Assembly (NCBI GenBank): GCA_004376375.1 | Contig: SOJX01000016.1 | Span: forward strand, 1-64,000 | Direction of reading: 5' to 3' | DNA length: 64,000 bases | Source: Planctomycetota bacterium | GTDB taxonomy: Bacteria > Planctomycetota > E44-bin39 | Shown: positions 44,817 to 53,586 of the stretch, piece by piece | How positions within the stretch are numbered: the stretch's first letter is position 1 | Layout: each line of letters begins with the position of its first letter | Notes under the pieces: generated by a model | Databases searched by the model: none | Told to the model about the DNA's origin: nothing | The model's input: only the letters and a program-made list of their open reading frames with translations | Made by a program: the position numbers and the translations under genes

Positions 44817-44886
44817 TATCCCTTATCTCTTATCCCTTATCCCTTATCCCTTATCCCTTATCCCCTATCCCGTATCCCGTATCCCG
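44817..44886. repeat. 'tatccctt' tandem array
   Basis: About nine 7-8 bp units of 'cccttatccctt'. The rest of the 44641-45094 gap shows only the promoter at 44720-44749 and no coding or RNA signal I can support. Confidence 0.85.
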
Positions 44887-45094
44887 CTGTAAATCGTGTT
44901 TAGCCAACCTGCCATTTTTACACCATAAGCAGCGAGTTTTGCCATACCGGTGGCTTTAGGCATATGTTGGGGAAAAGCTGTAACATCTTTGAAGCAAAGA
45001 AGTTGCGCTCTTTTGTGATAGTTTCTTTAATTTAATCACATACGGCCCGTTATTTGCTTATATTATTTGTAGAATGGGGGTCAAGAGGTGATTT

Positions 45095-45274
45095 ATGGAA
45101 CACAAACCATGCGAAAGATGCGGCAGCGAGATAAACAACCGGCAGGACGGCTATATAAAGTTCGATCTGAAGGAACGCCATCTCTGCGAGCGTTGCATAT
45201 CTTTTCTCAGAGACTGGATTTCGAACTGTCGGCCGTATGAGAAAAGTCCCAATACGGGAAAACGGGCAGGATAG
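45095..45274 (+). CDS. 59-residue zinc-finger protein
   Basis: An ATG with AGAGGTG upstream begins MEHKPCERCGSEINNRQDGY, continues IKFDLKERHLCERCISFLRD, and ends RAG at a TAG (45272-45274). The two CxxC pairs (CERC at ~6-9 and ~33-36) are spaced as in a zinc ribbon. The predicted fold is a single small zinc knuckle; role unknown. It lies in the gap between the giant protein and the lipoprotein at 45450, with a repeat array after its stop. Confidence 0.65.
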   Translation: MEHKPCERCGSEINNRQDGYIKFDLKERHLCERCISFLRDWISNCRPYEKSPNTGKRAG

Positions 45275-45279
45275 GAAAT

Positions 45280-45450
45280 CGGTTGTTCGGTTGTTCGGTT
45301 GGTCGGTCATTCGGTTGTTCGGTTGGTCGGTTATATTTATTAAGACACGCGCCGCAGACCACACCGGCCACGCGGCGCGGCTAAATGTATATTTCTTTCT
45401 TCCTGTTTTCTCTTAACTTTTAACTTTAAACTTATAACTTTAAACTTCTT
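45280..45450. repeat. 'ggttgttc' array, family-A palindrome and 'aacttta' array
   Basis: About eight 'tcggttgttcggttggtcgg' units are followed by the third copy of the 'cagaccacaccggccac' palindrome (45345-45384) and then 'taactttaaacttataacttt' units up to the next gene. Confidence 0.85.
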
Positions 45451-45842
45451 CACTTCTTTTTAATCTTCACCCCCATCCCGCTGACCGTCGTCGATGTGTA
45501 CCAGTTCAGAAGGCACCATGGGAAAGAAGCTTTATAAGTTTCAAACCGGATGTGGACCACGGCGTCCGCGCCGATCTTGCTCCCCTCCTCGGCCAGCGTG
45601 CCCACGGTGTCGCGCAATGTCGCGGCCCCGACGGGAATAACGCCCAGAATACGCATCCCCCATTTTTCAACACGGACCAGGCTCAGCGGTTCGTACTCGA
45701 GCGGCTTTCCTTCGAGTATGACTTCGTCCGCCATCGTCAGATGGATGCCGTGTTCCTTGAAATCGATTTCCGCCACGTAGCGGGTAGTGCAGCCGCTTAC
45801 CAGCAGTATCACTACGGACAATATAACCGCCGTTCTAAGCAC
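45450..45842 (-). CDS. Small lipoprotein
   Basis: 130 residues with a GTG start (45842) two bases after the exchanger stop; a lipoprotein signal MLRTAVILSVVILLVSGCTT (Cys18). The mature part has EEGSKIGADAVVHIRFETYK, a YbjQ-like pattern (heavy-metal-binding family), but the match is weak. The close, same-strand spacing with the Na+/Ca2+ exchanger suggests co-transcription. Confidence 0.7.
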   Translation of the reverse strand: MLRTAVILSVVILLVSGCTTRYVAEIDFKEHGIHLTMADEVILEGKPLEYEPLSLVRVEKWGMRILGVIPVGAATLRDTVGTLAEEGSKIGADAVVHIRFETYKASFPWCLLNWYTSTTVSGMGVKIKKK

Positions 45843-45844
45843 CC

Positions 45845-46957
45845 CTAGCCCCCCTTCATGAAAAATATGAGATAAACACCGATAAAGTAGACAACTATCA
45901 TCGCTATCACGTCCATGCCTACGCGGCCGATTTTGCGTTTCGTGCGGTAGGTAAGTCCGACGATACAGAGCGATGAAAGTACAAGCACGAATATTCCCGT
46001 AACCAGGTGCTTGGAGCTTACCGGATGGAAAACCGTGGCAGGCACGTAGAGAAAATCCGCAAGCGCGAGTATCATCAGGTTGAAAATATTCGAGCCGAAA
46101 ATGGAGCCGACCGCCATGTCGTAAAGGAAAAGCCGCGCAGCGCCCAGAGCCGTAACAAGCTCCGGAAGGCTGGAGACGATTGCGAAGAAAAGCGTTCCGA
46201 CAAGGGACGCGTCAAGGTTATGGTAATTCTTGAGGTCGTCTCCGGTATAGGTGAGAAACACGCCCGCAAACACGATGGCACCCGCGGCGATAAGCGCCTT
46301 GAAAACGGTCCAGCCCGTGGACCGGTCGGCGTATTGCGGCCCGCCCTCGGGCTCGGGAGAGGGGCCCTCCCCTTCCAGGCGCATATGGCGGTCGTGCCGG
46401 AAAACAAGGACGGAAAAAGTAAAATACATCCCGAAAATGATAAATGCGAAAATTGAGACATGATAACCGCTGCCGCCCAGCGGGTCCCACATCCTCGTGT
46501 AACCCGGAAAAACCGTCGGCGCAATCAGCGCCAGCATGGCCGTAAGTATCATGATCATGGAGAGCGCGCACGAAAGTACGAGGTTCCGGTCTACTTTGGA
46601 GAAAAAAGGCCCAACGCCGAATACGGCCGCCACTAGCGCGATTATGAACAGGTTGAAATAACAGGAACCGAAGATGTTGCCTACCGCATAATTCGGGTTC
46701 GCGATTTCGGGATCGCTGATGCTTGCGATCGTAATCACCATCTCCGGCAGCGAGGTCGCCCAACCGATGAAAATGAAGCCCACAAAGCCGTGGGAAAGGT
46801 TGAACTTCTCCGTAAAAACGTCGCCGTAGCGGGTAAGCTTGAGTCCGGCTATGATAATCACGCCGGCCAGCAGAACGAACTTTATCCACGTCCAGGCAAT
46901 CGCACCCGCCCCGGCGGACGCGGCAAGCGGCAGAAAAATCGTGGCTGTGATATCCAA
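45845..46957 (-). CDS. Na+/Ca2+ exchanger-type (CaCA) membrane transporter
   Basis: 370 residues with about 11 helices. Two inverted alpha-repeats carry the ion-site signature: GWATSLPEMVITI...GNIFGSCYFNLFII (~65-110) and AIVSSLPELVTAL...VGSIFGSNIFNLMIL (~250-300). Glutamates in the two LPE motifs bind the cation in the family. Calcium/sodium or proton exchange across the inner membrane is expected; the ion is not certain. A soluble acidic loop (GEGPSPEPEGGPQYAD) joins the halves. Confidence 0.9.
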   Translation of the reverse strand: MDITATIFLPLAASAGAGAIAWTWIKFVLLAGVIIIAGLKLTRYGDVFTEKFNLSHGFVGFIFIGWATSLPEMVITIASISDPEIANPNYAVGNIFGSCYFNLFIIALVAAVFGVGPFFSKVDRNLVLSCALSMIMILTAMLALIAPTVFPGYTRMWDPLGGSGYHVSIFAFIIFGMYFTFSVLVFRHDRHMRLEGEGPSPEPEGGPQYADRSTGWTVFKALIAAGAIVFAGVFLTYTGDDLKNYHNLDASLVGTLFFAIVSSLPELVTALGAARLFLYDMAVGSIFGSNIFNLMILALADFLYVPATVFHPVSSKHLVTGIFVLVLSSLCIVGLTYRTKRKIGRVGMDVIAMIVVYFIGVYLIFFMKGG

Positions 46958-47029
46958 GATACCGTCCCTTCGGTCTGTCTTCCGGTCTTCGGCGCATTAT
47001 AGCGTCGGGGAACTTCCCGGGCAAGAGGA

Positions 47030-47190
47030 ATTCGGAATTCAGATTGCGGATTTCGGATTGCGGATTGAGTATTGAGAATTGAATATTGAGAATTGAGAAT
47101 TGGAATAAATCAATTTTCAATTTACAATTCTCAATTAACAATTGAACGACTCAGACCAAAGAACCGAGGAACCAAAGAACCAATGAACCA
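47030..47190. repeat. Inverted arrays 'gcggattt', 'gagaatt' and 'agaaccaa'
   Basis: A run of 'attgcggatttcggattgcg', then 'tattgagaattgaatattg', then 'caattttcaatttacaattc', then 'caaagaaccgaggaacc' units, with a 'gcttgctgcgcgg' fragment of the B family after it near 47200. Confidence 0.8.
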
Positions 47191-47275
47191 TCCGCACAGC
47201 TTGCTGCGCGGTCCTGGAAAAATGTTTTATAACTCACAAATGTCTGATATAATTCACACATTCCAAGAGGGGCAT

Positions 47276-48583
47276 ATGTCCGAAACAAAGCTCGACTCCC
47301 TTATCAAGGCCGTGCGGGAAGACCGTTTTAACGCCTTTCGCTACCTCGTTCTTGCCTCCGCGTTCGAGGATGAGGGCAAAACGCGCTGCGGGCGCAACCA
47401 GCATGATATAACAAGCGATTTCTGCTGCGCCGAGTGGGCGTACATGCGGGCATGGGTGCTGTGGCCGCGGGAAATAGAAAAAGACGATTCTGTTGTCGTA
47501 AGCAAAGGGAGCGAAACAGGCAAAATCCAAATCACGGCGCTGGACGACATAGAGGACGGAATCGCTGAAGACGAAATGCTCGAGTCGCGTTCATCAATCC
47601 CCGCGCTGGAGCTTAACCGTATCCGTAAATCGGACTCCAAGACGCGCCTCCTCGAAGCGCGCCTCCAGGAACTGGACGCACCCGAGGACCGCTTCGTAAC
47701 CGAGATAATAGAAGAACTCGCCGTACTCGGACACCCGGATGCCGTCGGCCCGTTGCTTGTCCAGTTCAGCCGGCCCGATGTCGAGGTACATATCCGCGCC
47801 GCCGCTGCAAAAGCCCTGGCCGCAATCGGAGACCCGGTCGTAATTCCAACGCTTATCCGCCACGTCGCCCAGAGCGGCAGCCTGCGCATAACCTCGGACC
47901 AGATTTACAGGACTTCCCTCTCCGACCTGCTCTCCGGCGATCATGAGCAGAAGCAGGCGTACCTGCTCGCCGAGGTCATCCTGGCGCTCGGAACTTTTGG
48001 CGACCCGAAGGCTGTTCGGTCAATTCGTAGTGCAATGCAGTCGCAATACACCGCGGTCCGCGAGGCTGCAACGATTGCACTCGGACGCATAGGCGGTGAA
48101 GAAGCCGAGCAAACGCTTGCCCGCCGAACCGGCGACCGCAAAACCCGGGTGGTAAGGGCCGCGCAGGCTGCGCTTTCACAATTGGAAAACCCGGAAGCGC
48201 ACGCAAGCATGATAATCGCCGAATTCCTGAAAGACCCGACCCGAAGCCCGGATGCAACCGCCCGCGTGCTGCTCGAATGCGGATCGGTCGCGATAACGAT
48301 GATTCTAGAGCTGCTGCCCGGCGCCGAGGGCAAGCTGCTCGAGCTCGGGAAAAAGGTGCTTTCCAACATAAGCGAGCCGGACGCGCTCGAAGAGATGCTG
48401 GCCGCGCTTGAAGACCCCGATCCGGCCGTACGCGCCCTGGTGGCGGAATTAATCGCAGGCAATCCGCATCGCCTGGGCAGGGCCGTAGCCGTACTGAAAC
48501 ACCTGCGGGAATCCGACTCAGAAGAAAGCGTCCGCGAAGCAGCCGACGCGGCTATTGAAAAAATCATGAAAGGAATGTTTTAG
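47276..48583 (+). CDS. HEAT-repeat protein
   Basis: 435 residues from the ATG at 47276 (AGAGGGG upstream; an in-frame start 61 codons earlier was rejected because it lies in repeat DNA). N-terminal domain (~1-110) contains TRCGRNQHDITSDFCCAEWA and is not recognised. From ~130 the chain is a series of HEAT/PBS-lyase-type repeats, such as PLLVQFSRPDVEVHIRAAAA-KALAAIG, AVREAATIALGRIGGEEAEQ, and AVRALVAELIAGNP. HEAT arrays form a solenoid for protein binding. No enzymatic site is seen. Several Arg/Glu pairs fit a cytosolic scaffold. Confidence 0.82.
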   Translation: MSETKLDSLIKAVREDRFNAFRYLVLASAFEDEGKTRCGRNQHDITSDFCCAEWAYMRAWVLWPREIEKDDSVVVSKGSETGKIQITALDDIEDGIAEDEMLESRSSIPALELNRIRKSDSKTRLLEARLQELDAPEDRFVTEIIEELAVLGHPDAVGPLLVQFSRPDVEVHIRAAAAKALAAIGDPVVIPTLIRHVAQSGSLRITSDQIYRTSLSDLLSGDHEQKQAYLLAEVILALGTFGDPKAVRSIRSAMQSQYTAVREAATIALGRIGGEEAEQTLARRTGDRKTRVVRAAQAALSQLENPEAHASMIIAEFLKDPTRSPDATARVLLECGSVAITMILELLPGAEGKLLELGKKVLSNISEPDALEEMLAALEDPDPAVRALVAELIAGNPHRLGRAVAVLKHLRESDSEESVREAADAAIEKIMKGMF

Positions 48584-48584
48584 C

Positions 48585-48720
48585 AGGTTCGAAGGTTCAA
48601 AAGTTATAAGGTTCGAAAGTTCGCGGGTTCGCAGGTTTGCAAGTTTGTAGGTTCCAGGTGGGTAGGTATGTAGGTTTAAACTTTTGAACCTTCGAACTTT
48701 TGAACTTTCGAACCTTATAA
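48585..48720. repeat. Inverted array 'ggttcgaa' / 'ttcgaacc'
   Basis: About ten 'aggttcgaaggttcaaaagt' units are followed by 'gaaccttcgaacttttgaac' units, the reverse complement, making a potential hairpin over 100 bases long. Confidence 0.85.
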
Positions 48721-48725
48721 TAGTG

Positions 48726-48754
48726 TTGCATTTCTTTCAAAAATGTAGTATAAT
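48726..48754 (+). promoter_or_regulatory. Sigma-70 promoter of the CAP lipoprotein
   Basis: TTGCAT, 17 bases, TATAAT. The array hairpin ends just before the -35. Confidence 0.75.
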
Positions 48755-48779
48755 ACTAACCCAAATGGAGGCTATAGGC

Positions 48780-49286
48780 GTGGTTAGGTTGTTTGGTACA
48801 AAAGCGAATATAGTATTTCTGCTCGCCCTTGCTCTGGCGACTGCTGCCGGATGTGCCGATTCCTCCTCTTCCGGCAAAAACGCCCCGCCCACCGCCAATA
48901 GTGCAGACGAACAGACCCTTGCGACCGCCGCGCTGCGAATTATAAACCGTGAACGCGAGGCAGGCCTTATCAGACCGCTTGAATGGGATGACACGCTCGC
49001 CGGAGTTGCGCGCGAATACGCCATGTCAATGGCTAACAACAACTTTCTCAAACGCTTTGACGAGACCGGCCGCGGCCTGGCGCAGCGCCTTGTGGATGCC
49101 CAGATTGTCTACATCTACGCCGGTGAAAACGTCGCCTGCGGCTTCACCTCGGCCGAAGAAGTGGTAAACGGATGGATGAAGTCGAACGAACACTGTAAAA
49201 ACATCCTCTGCCCCGAATATTCCCGCACCGGGATAGCGCTCGCCGGTCCCGGCCAGTACTGGGTCCAGATCTTCGCGGGGCCATAG
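48780..49286 (+). CDS. CAP/SCP-domain lipoprotein
   Basis: 168 residues from the GTG at 48780, chosen because GGAGG lies 9 bases upstream; an ATG at 48765 has no site. The signal ends at Cys in LATAAGCAD. CAP features: LRIINREREAGLIRPLEWDD-TLAGVAREYA, AGENVACG, NGWMKSNEHCKNIL. The Glu in GENVA and the His/Glu in NEH match the CAP cavity residues. Members are often secreted peptidoglycan- or lipid-associated proteins; exact role unknown. A more divergent CAP lipoprotein is at 6574. Confidence 0.85.
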   Translation: MVRLFGTKANIVFLLALALATAAGCADSSSSGKNAPPTANSADEQTLATAALRIINREREAGLIRPLEWDDTLAGVAREYAMSMANNNFLKRFDETGRGLAQRLVDAQIVYIYAGENVACGFTSAEEVVNGWMKSNEHCKNILCPEYSRTGIALAGPGQYWVQIFAGP

Positions 49287-49299
49287 CGTCAAACATCAG

Positions 49300-49362
49300 G
49301 CCTTTATTCCCTTATTCCCTTATTTCCTTGTTTCCTTGTTTCCTTGTTTCCTTGTTTCCCTA
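49300..49362. repeat. 'ttcccttat' / 'tccttgtt' array
   Basis: Three 'cttattcccttattcc' units pass into about five 'ccttgttt' units, the same unit as at 34888 and 2413. Confidence 0.8.
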
Positions 49363-49463
49363 TCCGATTTTGTATTAAAAGTCTGGCGAAAGCGGCAGCA
49401 TGCAGTTATTATTAATCCCTGAATACAACTGCCGGGAAAACGTTTAAACAGAGAGGACTATCA

Positions 49464-50210
49464 ATGGCGCGGCCGATGATCGGAATCACCACAGGCACAA
49501 CCATCCTCAAGAATACCGGGGAAGGGTTGACATCGAATACGTTCAACGGCGCTCCCGAGGCGTACGGGCACTGTGTCGAGGACGCGGGGGGAACGCCGAT
49601 TCTGTTGCCTACGCTTAAATACAATAATCAGGCACTTGCCCTTGACTGGCTTGACCGTATAGACGGACTCATGCTCTCAGGCGGGGCCGATTTCAACCCC
49701 ATCCTCACGGGCGGGGAGCCCGAGCCGGAATTGGAGCGCATCGACCCTGAGCGCGACAGAGTCGAGCTGGAGCTTACCCGCGCCGCATTCGACCGCGACA
49801 TGCCGATACTGGGCATTTGCCGCGGCATTCAGACAATCGCCGTCGCCCTCGGCGGCAGCATCCACCAGGACATCAAGGATCTTGAAGGGATCCTGAAGCA
49901 TTCGCAGAACGCCCCGAGGTGGTGCGCGACCCACACGGTGAAACTGGAGGAGAAGAGCACAGTCGCCGCCATCCTCGGTGAAATAAAACTGGAAGTGAAC
50001 ACCTTTCACCACCAGGTCGTCTACGAACCGCCGACGGGCTTTATAATAACCGGCCGGAGCCCGGACGGAATCATTGAGGCAATCGAACACCCCGGGAAGC
50101 ACTTTGTCCTCGGCGTCCAATGGCATCCTGAAAACATGACCGGGCATTATGAACATGCAAGGCGCCTCTTTGAAGGATTCGTGAAAGCGGTTATACATAA
50201 AATGTCTTGA
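49464..50210 (+). CDS. PuuD-like class I glutamine amidotransferase (peptidase C26)
   Basis: 248 residues. Catalytic Cys in the nucleophile elbow LGICRGIQTIAV, and the His-x-Glu partner in VLGVQWHPE. N-terminal MIGITTGTT and LMLSGGADFNP give the oxyanion side. The family cleaves gamma-glutamyl-linked amines (gamma-glutamyl-GABA hydrolase and relatives). The true substrate is unknown. GAGAGGA precedes the ATG. Confidence 0.86.
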   Translation: MARPMIGITTGTTILKNTGEGLTSNTFNGAPEAYGHCVEDAGGTPILLPTLKYNNQALALDWLDRIDGLMLSGGADFNPILTGGEPEPELERIDPERDRVELELTRAAFDRDMPILGICRGIQTIAVALGGSIHQDIKDLEGILKHSQNAPRWCATHTVKLEEKSTVAAILGEIKLEVNTFHHQVVYEPPTGFIITGRSPDGIIEAIEHPGKHFVLGVQWHPENMTGHYEHARRLFEGFVKAVIHKMS

Positions 50211-50235
50211 TTGACGGGACAGATTCGGATATAAT
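50207..50235 (+). promoter_or_regulatory. Sigma-70 promoter of the YXWGXW lipoprotein
   Basis: TTGATT, 17 bases, TATAAT, overlapping the stop of the preceding gene. Confidence 0.6.
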
Positions 50236-50306
50236 TCTGTTTCGCGGTAATATCCGGAACTCTTCAGCCAACGGCTGGCAAACATTCAGAGCGAAAGGAG
50301 TATGCA

Positions 50307-51029
50307 ATGCGTTATTTTGCTATTGCAGTCGCACTTGTTGCCGTTTTTCTTCTGGCCACCGGAGGGTGTTCAATCTTCATAAGCGACCGCGGACACGGTG
50401 GCGGTCAGGTAAAAGTAAGAGTATGGTCTGACCGGGCCCATTATCCGTCGACGCCGCCACCTACACGTGTAAGGCTTGCCGCAAAACGCGGCTATGTTAT
50501 CATTGAAGGCTATTGGGAATGGCGGGTAAACCGCTGGCACTGGCATGCTCCCCGCTATGAAAGCGTGAGAGCAGGTCAGATCTGGGTCCCGGGCCGCCAG
50601 GAGCGGGTTGGTGGATTCATCATCTGGAGGCCGGCTCATTATAAAGTTTCCGGATCTTCCGGCCACCGAACCCCGAAGAGGCCCAGCGTCCCGAGGGCAA
50701 GACCGAAAGTTCCGAAAGTTCCGAAGATAAGCATATACAAGAACCGTTCGCGCTACCCCGCCCCTCCGTCAAGCTATAGAAGGCCGTCTCCCCGCTCGGG
50801 ACATATCTGGATCGAAGGCTATTATTCATGGCGCGGCCTGCAGTGGACCTGGCACGCGGGCAGATGGGAAAAGACAAGACCTGGTTACATCTGGACCCCG
50901 GGAAAATCCGTCAAGACAAGCGGACGCGTGAAGTGGGTGCCCGGCAGCTGGAAAGCGGCCGGCCACCGCAGCACGAAGAAACCCAAGGCTCCGGCGCCGA
51001 AAAAGAAAGTAAGGAAATTCAGGAAATAG
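50307..51029 (+). CDS. YXWGXW-type repeat lipoprotein
   Basis: 240 residues. Lipoprotein signal (MRYFAIAVALVAVFLLATGG, then CSIF, Cys21). Two repeats: residues ~60-100 (GYVIIEGYWEWRVNRWHWHA ... GQIWVPG) and ~165-200 (GHIWIEGYYSWRGLQWTWHA ... GYIWTPG), each rich in Trp/Tyr/His. They are joined by Pro/Lys/Arg-rich linkers; the C-terminus is basic (KKPKAPAPKKKVRKFRK). This is the YXWGXW/BcpO-type repeat of surface lipoproteins. Function unknown. AAAGGAG precedes the ATG. Confidence 0.82.
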   Translation: MRYFAIAVALVAVFLLATGGCSIFISDRGHGGGQVKVRVWSDRAHYPSTPPPTRVRLAAKRGYVIIEGYWEWRVNRWHWHAPRYESVRAGQIWVPGRQERVGGFIIWRPAHYKVSGSSGHRTPKRPSVPRARPKVPKVPKISIYKNRSRYPAPPSSYRRPSPRSGHIWIEGYYSWRGLQWTWHAGRWEKTRPGYIWTPGKSVKTSGRVKWVPGSWKAAGHRSTKKPKAPAPKKKVRKFRK

Positions 51030-51053
51030 CAAATCCCCGATTGAACGACATAC

Positions 51054-51086
51054 CGGGAGCAACCGTCGGTTGCTCCCGTTTTTTTA
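51054..51086 (+). terminator. Terminator after the YXWGXW gene
   Basis: CGGGAGCAACC / GGTTGCTCCCG 11-bp stem with a three-base loop, then T-run. Confidence 0.9.
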
Positions 51087-51116
51087 TTGCGGGAACTGAG
51101 GGCGCAACCGGGAGTA

Positions 51117-51145
51117 TTGACTTACGGGCTTGAAACTGATAGCAT
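51117..51145 (+). promoter_or_regulatory. Sigma-70-type promoter of the hem cluster
   Basis: TTGACT, 17 bases, TAGCAT; 18 bases before the start at 51164. Confidence 0.5.
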
Positions 51146-51163
51146 AGCGTTTGGAAAACACTT

Positions 51164-52057
51164 ATGGCAAAAACAGCCTTGATTCATGCCTTTATGCTGG
51201 TCTGCCTGTGCACCCACGCCGCGACAACGTTCTGGGCGCTGGCCCACCTTTTTTCCCGGCGTGCGTTCGGCACAAAAGTATTGCGCATACTGGCTGTAGT
51301 CGGCGCGGTCCTTACCTTTATTTTCCTTGTGGTTTTTTCATGGTGGCGGGGGCACCTGCCGCTCACAAATCTCCCGGAGGCCCTGTTTCTGCTGAGTTGG
51401 TTTATTCTCATACCGTTTCTGATTATGGACTATAAGTACGGCATGACGGGCCTTGCGCCTCTGGTTATGCCGATGGTCTTCCTCCTGTTCCTTGCGGCAA
51501 GCGTTATGGTCGGACACCAGGAAGGCCTTCGCAAAGAATATTATTCCGGCCTCATTATTACTCACATTGCCTTCGCCTTCGCCTCGTACGCCTGCTTCAC
51601 ACTGGCGCTCGCGGCGAGCCTTGCATATCTTATACGCGACCACGAATTGAAATCGAAGCGGCAGTTCCGTGTCACCCGGGTACTGCCGCCTCTGGAAAAA
51701 CTGGACTTTATCGCACACCGCGCTTTGCTTGTCGGTTTTCCTCTTCTCACGGTTGCGCTGGTGCTGGGAGGCATCGGCCAGGCCGTTTTCAATCTCCTGG
51801 GAGAAAGCTGGTATACGGACCCGCGCGTCGTGACTGCAGGCATAACCTGGATTGTCTATTCAATCCTGATTGCATTAAGACTGGCCCTTGACCGCCGCGG
51901 ACGCGGCATCGCCATTATGACCGTCGCGGCGTTCTGCATAATCGTCATCGGCTTCGTCGTCTTCCGCACGATGCAGTCGGGACACCGGACGGGCACAACG
52001 CCGCAAGTGTCAATCGCTACGACTGCAACGCCGGGTCCGGATGAAGGAGCGAGCTGA
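51164..52057 (+). CDS. hemX: HemX/CcsA-like membrane protein
   Basis: 297 residues, about eight helices. The cytochrome c assembly (CcsA/HemX) features are visible: SWWRGHLPLTNLPEALFLLSW, AYLIRDHELKSK, and PPLEKLDFIAHRALLVGFPL. HemX sits before hemA in many bacteria and influences GluTR level; CcsA relatives handle heme in cytochrome c assembly. It stops three bases before hemA, supporting the HemX reading. No WxxxW tryptophan-rich heme motif of CcmC/CcsA is clear in this short form. Confidence 0.78.
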   Translation: MAKTALIHAFMLVCLCTHAATTFWALAHLFSRRAFGTKVLRILAVVGAVLTFIFLVVFSWWRGHLPLTNLPEALFLLSWFILIPFLIMDYKYGMTGLAPLVMPMVFLLFLAASVMVGHQEGLRKEYYSGLIITHIAFAFASYACFTLALAASLAYLIRDHELKSKRQFRVTRVLPPLEKLDFIAHRALLVGFPLLTVALVLGGIGQAVFNLLGESWYTDPRVVTAGITWIVYSILIALRLALDRRGRGIAIMTVAAFCIIVIGFVVFRTMQSGHRTGTTPQVSIATTATPGPDEGAS

Positions 52058-52059
52058 CC

Positions 52060-53355
52060 GTGGAAGTGTTTATCGCCGGGATAAACCACAAGTCTGCGTC
52101 ACTCGACGTGCGCGAGTGTCTTGCGCTCTCATACGAGGATATCCCCCCCGTGCTCCACGCTTTGCGGAAGACCGCAGAGTTGGAAGAAGCGGTCATCGTC
52201 TCCACCTGCAACCGCGTCGAGATTTACGGTGCGGCGGCCGTCGAACCGGACTCGGCGCCCGAGCGCGCACAGCGCTTCCTGGCGGAACTGCGGGGACTCG
52301 ATTACGGCGCTCTCGAACCGATGTTCTACTCGCACCTCGGCGAAGACACGGTCAGCCACCTCTTCAACGTCGCAAGCTCGCTTGACTCTCTTGTCGTCGG
52401 CGAGACCCAGATACTCGCCCAGGTCCGCCGGTCGTTCCTCGTCGCCGTCCAGGAGCACTGCGTCGGCAGGACGCTCAGGCCGCTTTTCGAACGCGCCTTC
52501 ACCGTGGCCAAAGAAGTCCACACGGCAACCGGCATCGGGGAAACCCGGGTCTCCGTCAGCTCCGTCGCGGTAGACCTCGCGGAAAGAATATTCGGCGACC
52601 TTTCGGGCCACACCGTATTCGTCACCGGCGCCGGAGCGACCGCGACGCTGGCGATGACCCATTTCCACGACCGCGGCGTCAGAAACTTTATCGTCGCCAA
52701 CCGCACTTCCAAACACGGCGAAAACCTTGCCAAAGAATTCGGCGGCGAAGCCATACAATTCGACAGCATCGCCGCGCGGCTCCATGAAGCGGACGTCCTC
52801 CTTACCGCAACCGGCTCGTATAAACCCATTTTCGACGCCGACATGCTCAACGCCGCACTCAAAAAACGCCGCTACCGCCCGATGTACGTGCTCGACATCG
52901 CGGTCCCGCGGGACGTGCATCCCGAGGTGAACCGCATCGCGAACATTTACCTCTACGACGTGGACGACCTGGAAGCGGTCGTGCGGGAAAACCTCGCCGA
53001 GCGGGAGGAAAAGGTCGCACACGCGCTCGACATTATCGGGACCGAGGTCGGCAAGTTCCGCGCATACCGCCGACAGCTCGCCGCCGAGCCGGTCATTCGG
53101 GCGTGGCGTGAGGCCGCACACGCCGTCCGGCAGGCCGAGTTCGAGCGCCTGAAAAACAAGCTCGGAGAAAACCTGACGAAAGAACAGCTCGAAGAAATTG
53201 AATACGCAACGGAGCGCGTGGTAAACAGGTTTCTCGGCGGCGCCATAGACAAACTCAAAGAGTTTTCCCGAAACGGCACCGGCGCCTTATATATGGAAGC
53301 CGTGGCCGACCTTTTCGAGATCGAGAAAAACCTGCCCCCGCCCGGCGAGGGCTAG
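52060..53355 (+). CDS. hemA: Glutamyl-tRNA reductase
   Basis: 431 residues with a GTG start at 52060, two bases after the hemX stop. GluTR signature: FIAGINHKSASLDVRECLAL, VIVSTCNRVEIYGAAAVEPD with the catalytic Cys, LDSLVVGETQILAQVR, then the NADP domain SGHTVFVTGAGATATLAMTH and ANRTSKHGENLA. It reduces glutamyl-tRNA to glutamate-1-semialdehyde, the first committed step of the C5 heme route. Normal length. hemC follows after a repeat-filled gap of 230 bp. Confidence 0.95.
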   Translation: MEVFIAGINHKSASLDVRECLALSYEDIPPVLHALRKTAELEEAVIVSTCNRVEIYGAAAVEPDSAPERAQRFLAELRGLDYGALEPMFYSHLGEDTVSHLFNVASSLDSLVVGETQILAQVRRSFLVAVQEHCVGRTLRPLFERAFTVAKEVHTATGIGETRVSVSSVAVDLAERIFGDLSGHTVFVTGAGATATLAMTHFHDRGVRNFIVANRTSKHGENLAKEFGGEAIQFDSIAARLHEADVLLTATGSYKPIFDADMLNAALKKRRYRPMYVLDIAVPRDVHPEVNRIANIYLYDVDDLEAVVRENLAEREEKVAHALDIIGTEVGKFRAYRRQLAAEPVIRAWREAAHAVRQAEFERLKNKLGENLTKEQLEEIEYATERVVNRFLGGAIDKLKEFSRNGTGALYMEAVADLFEIEKNLPPPGEG

Positions 53356-53359
53356 GAGG

Positions 53360-53570
53360 AAAGTATGAAGGATGAAGGAAGAAAGGATGAAGTATGAAGG
53401 CTGAAGGCTGAAATAAAGAACTTAAGTTGACTGCGTTTTGACAAGAACGCGGAAAAGAGTTCAAAGGTTCGAAGGTTCAAAGGTTTAAAGGTTCAAAGGT
53501 CATAACTTTCGAACTTTTGAACCTTCGAACTTTTGAACCTTCGAACTTTTGAACCTTCGAACTTTTCTGA
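53360..53570. repeat. 'gaaggatgaa' array and inverted 'ggttcaaa' / 'tttgaacc' array
   Basis: After hemA come 'atgaaggatgaaggaag' units, then 'aaggttcgaaggttcaaagg' units and their complement 'cgaacttttgaaccttcgaa'. The unit is the one at 48585. Confidence 0.85.
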
Positions 53571-53586
53571 TAGATGTCGGGGAATT

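Noticed and set aside
53533..53586. Longer start for hemC (MNLRTFEPSN...)
   Set aside because: Repeat-encoded; the conserved enzyme starts at MQKSVNLRIIIGTRGS with a ribosome site.
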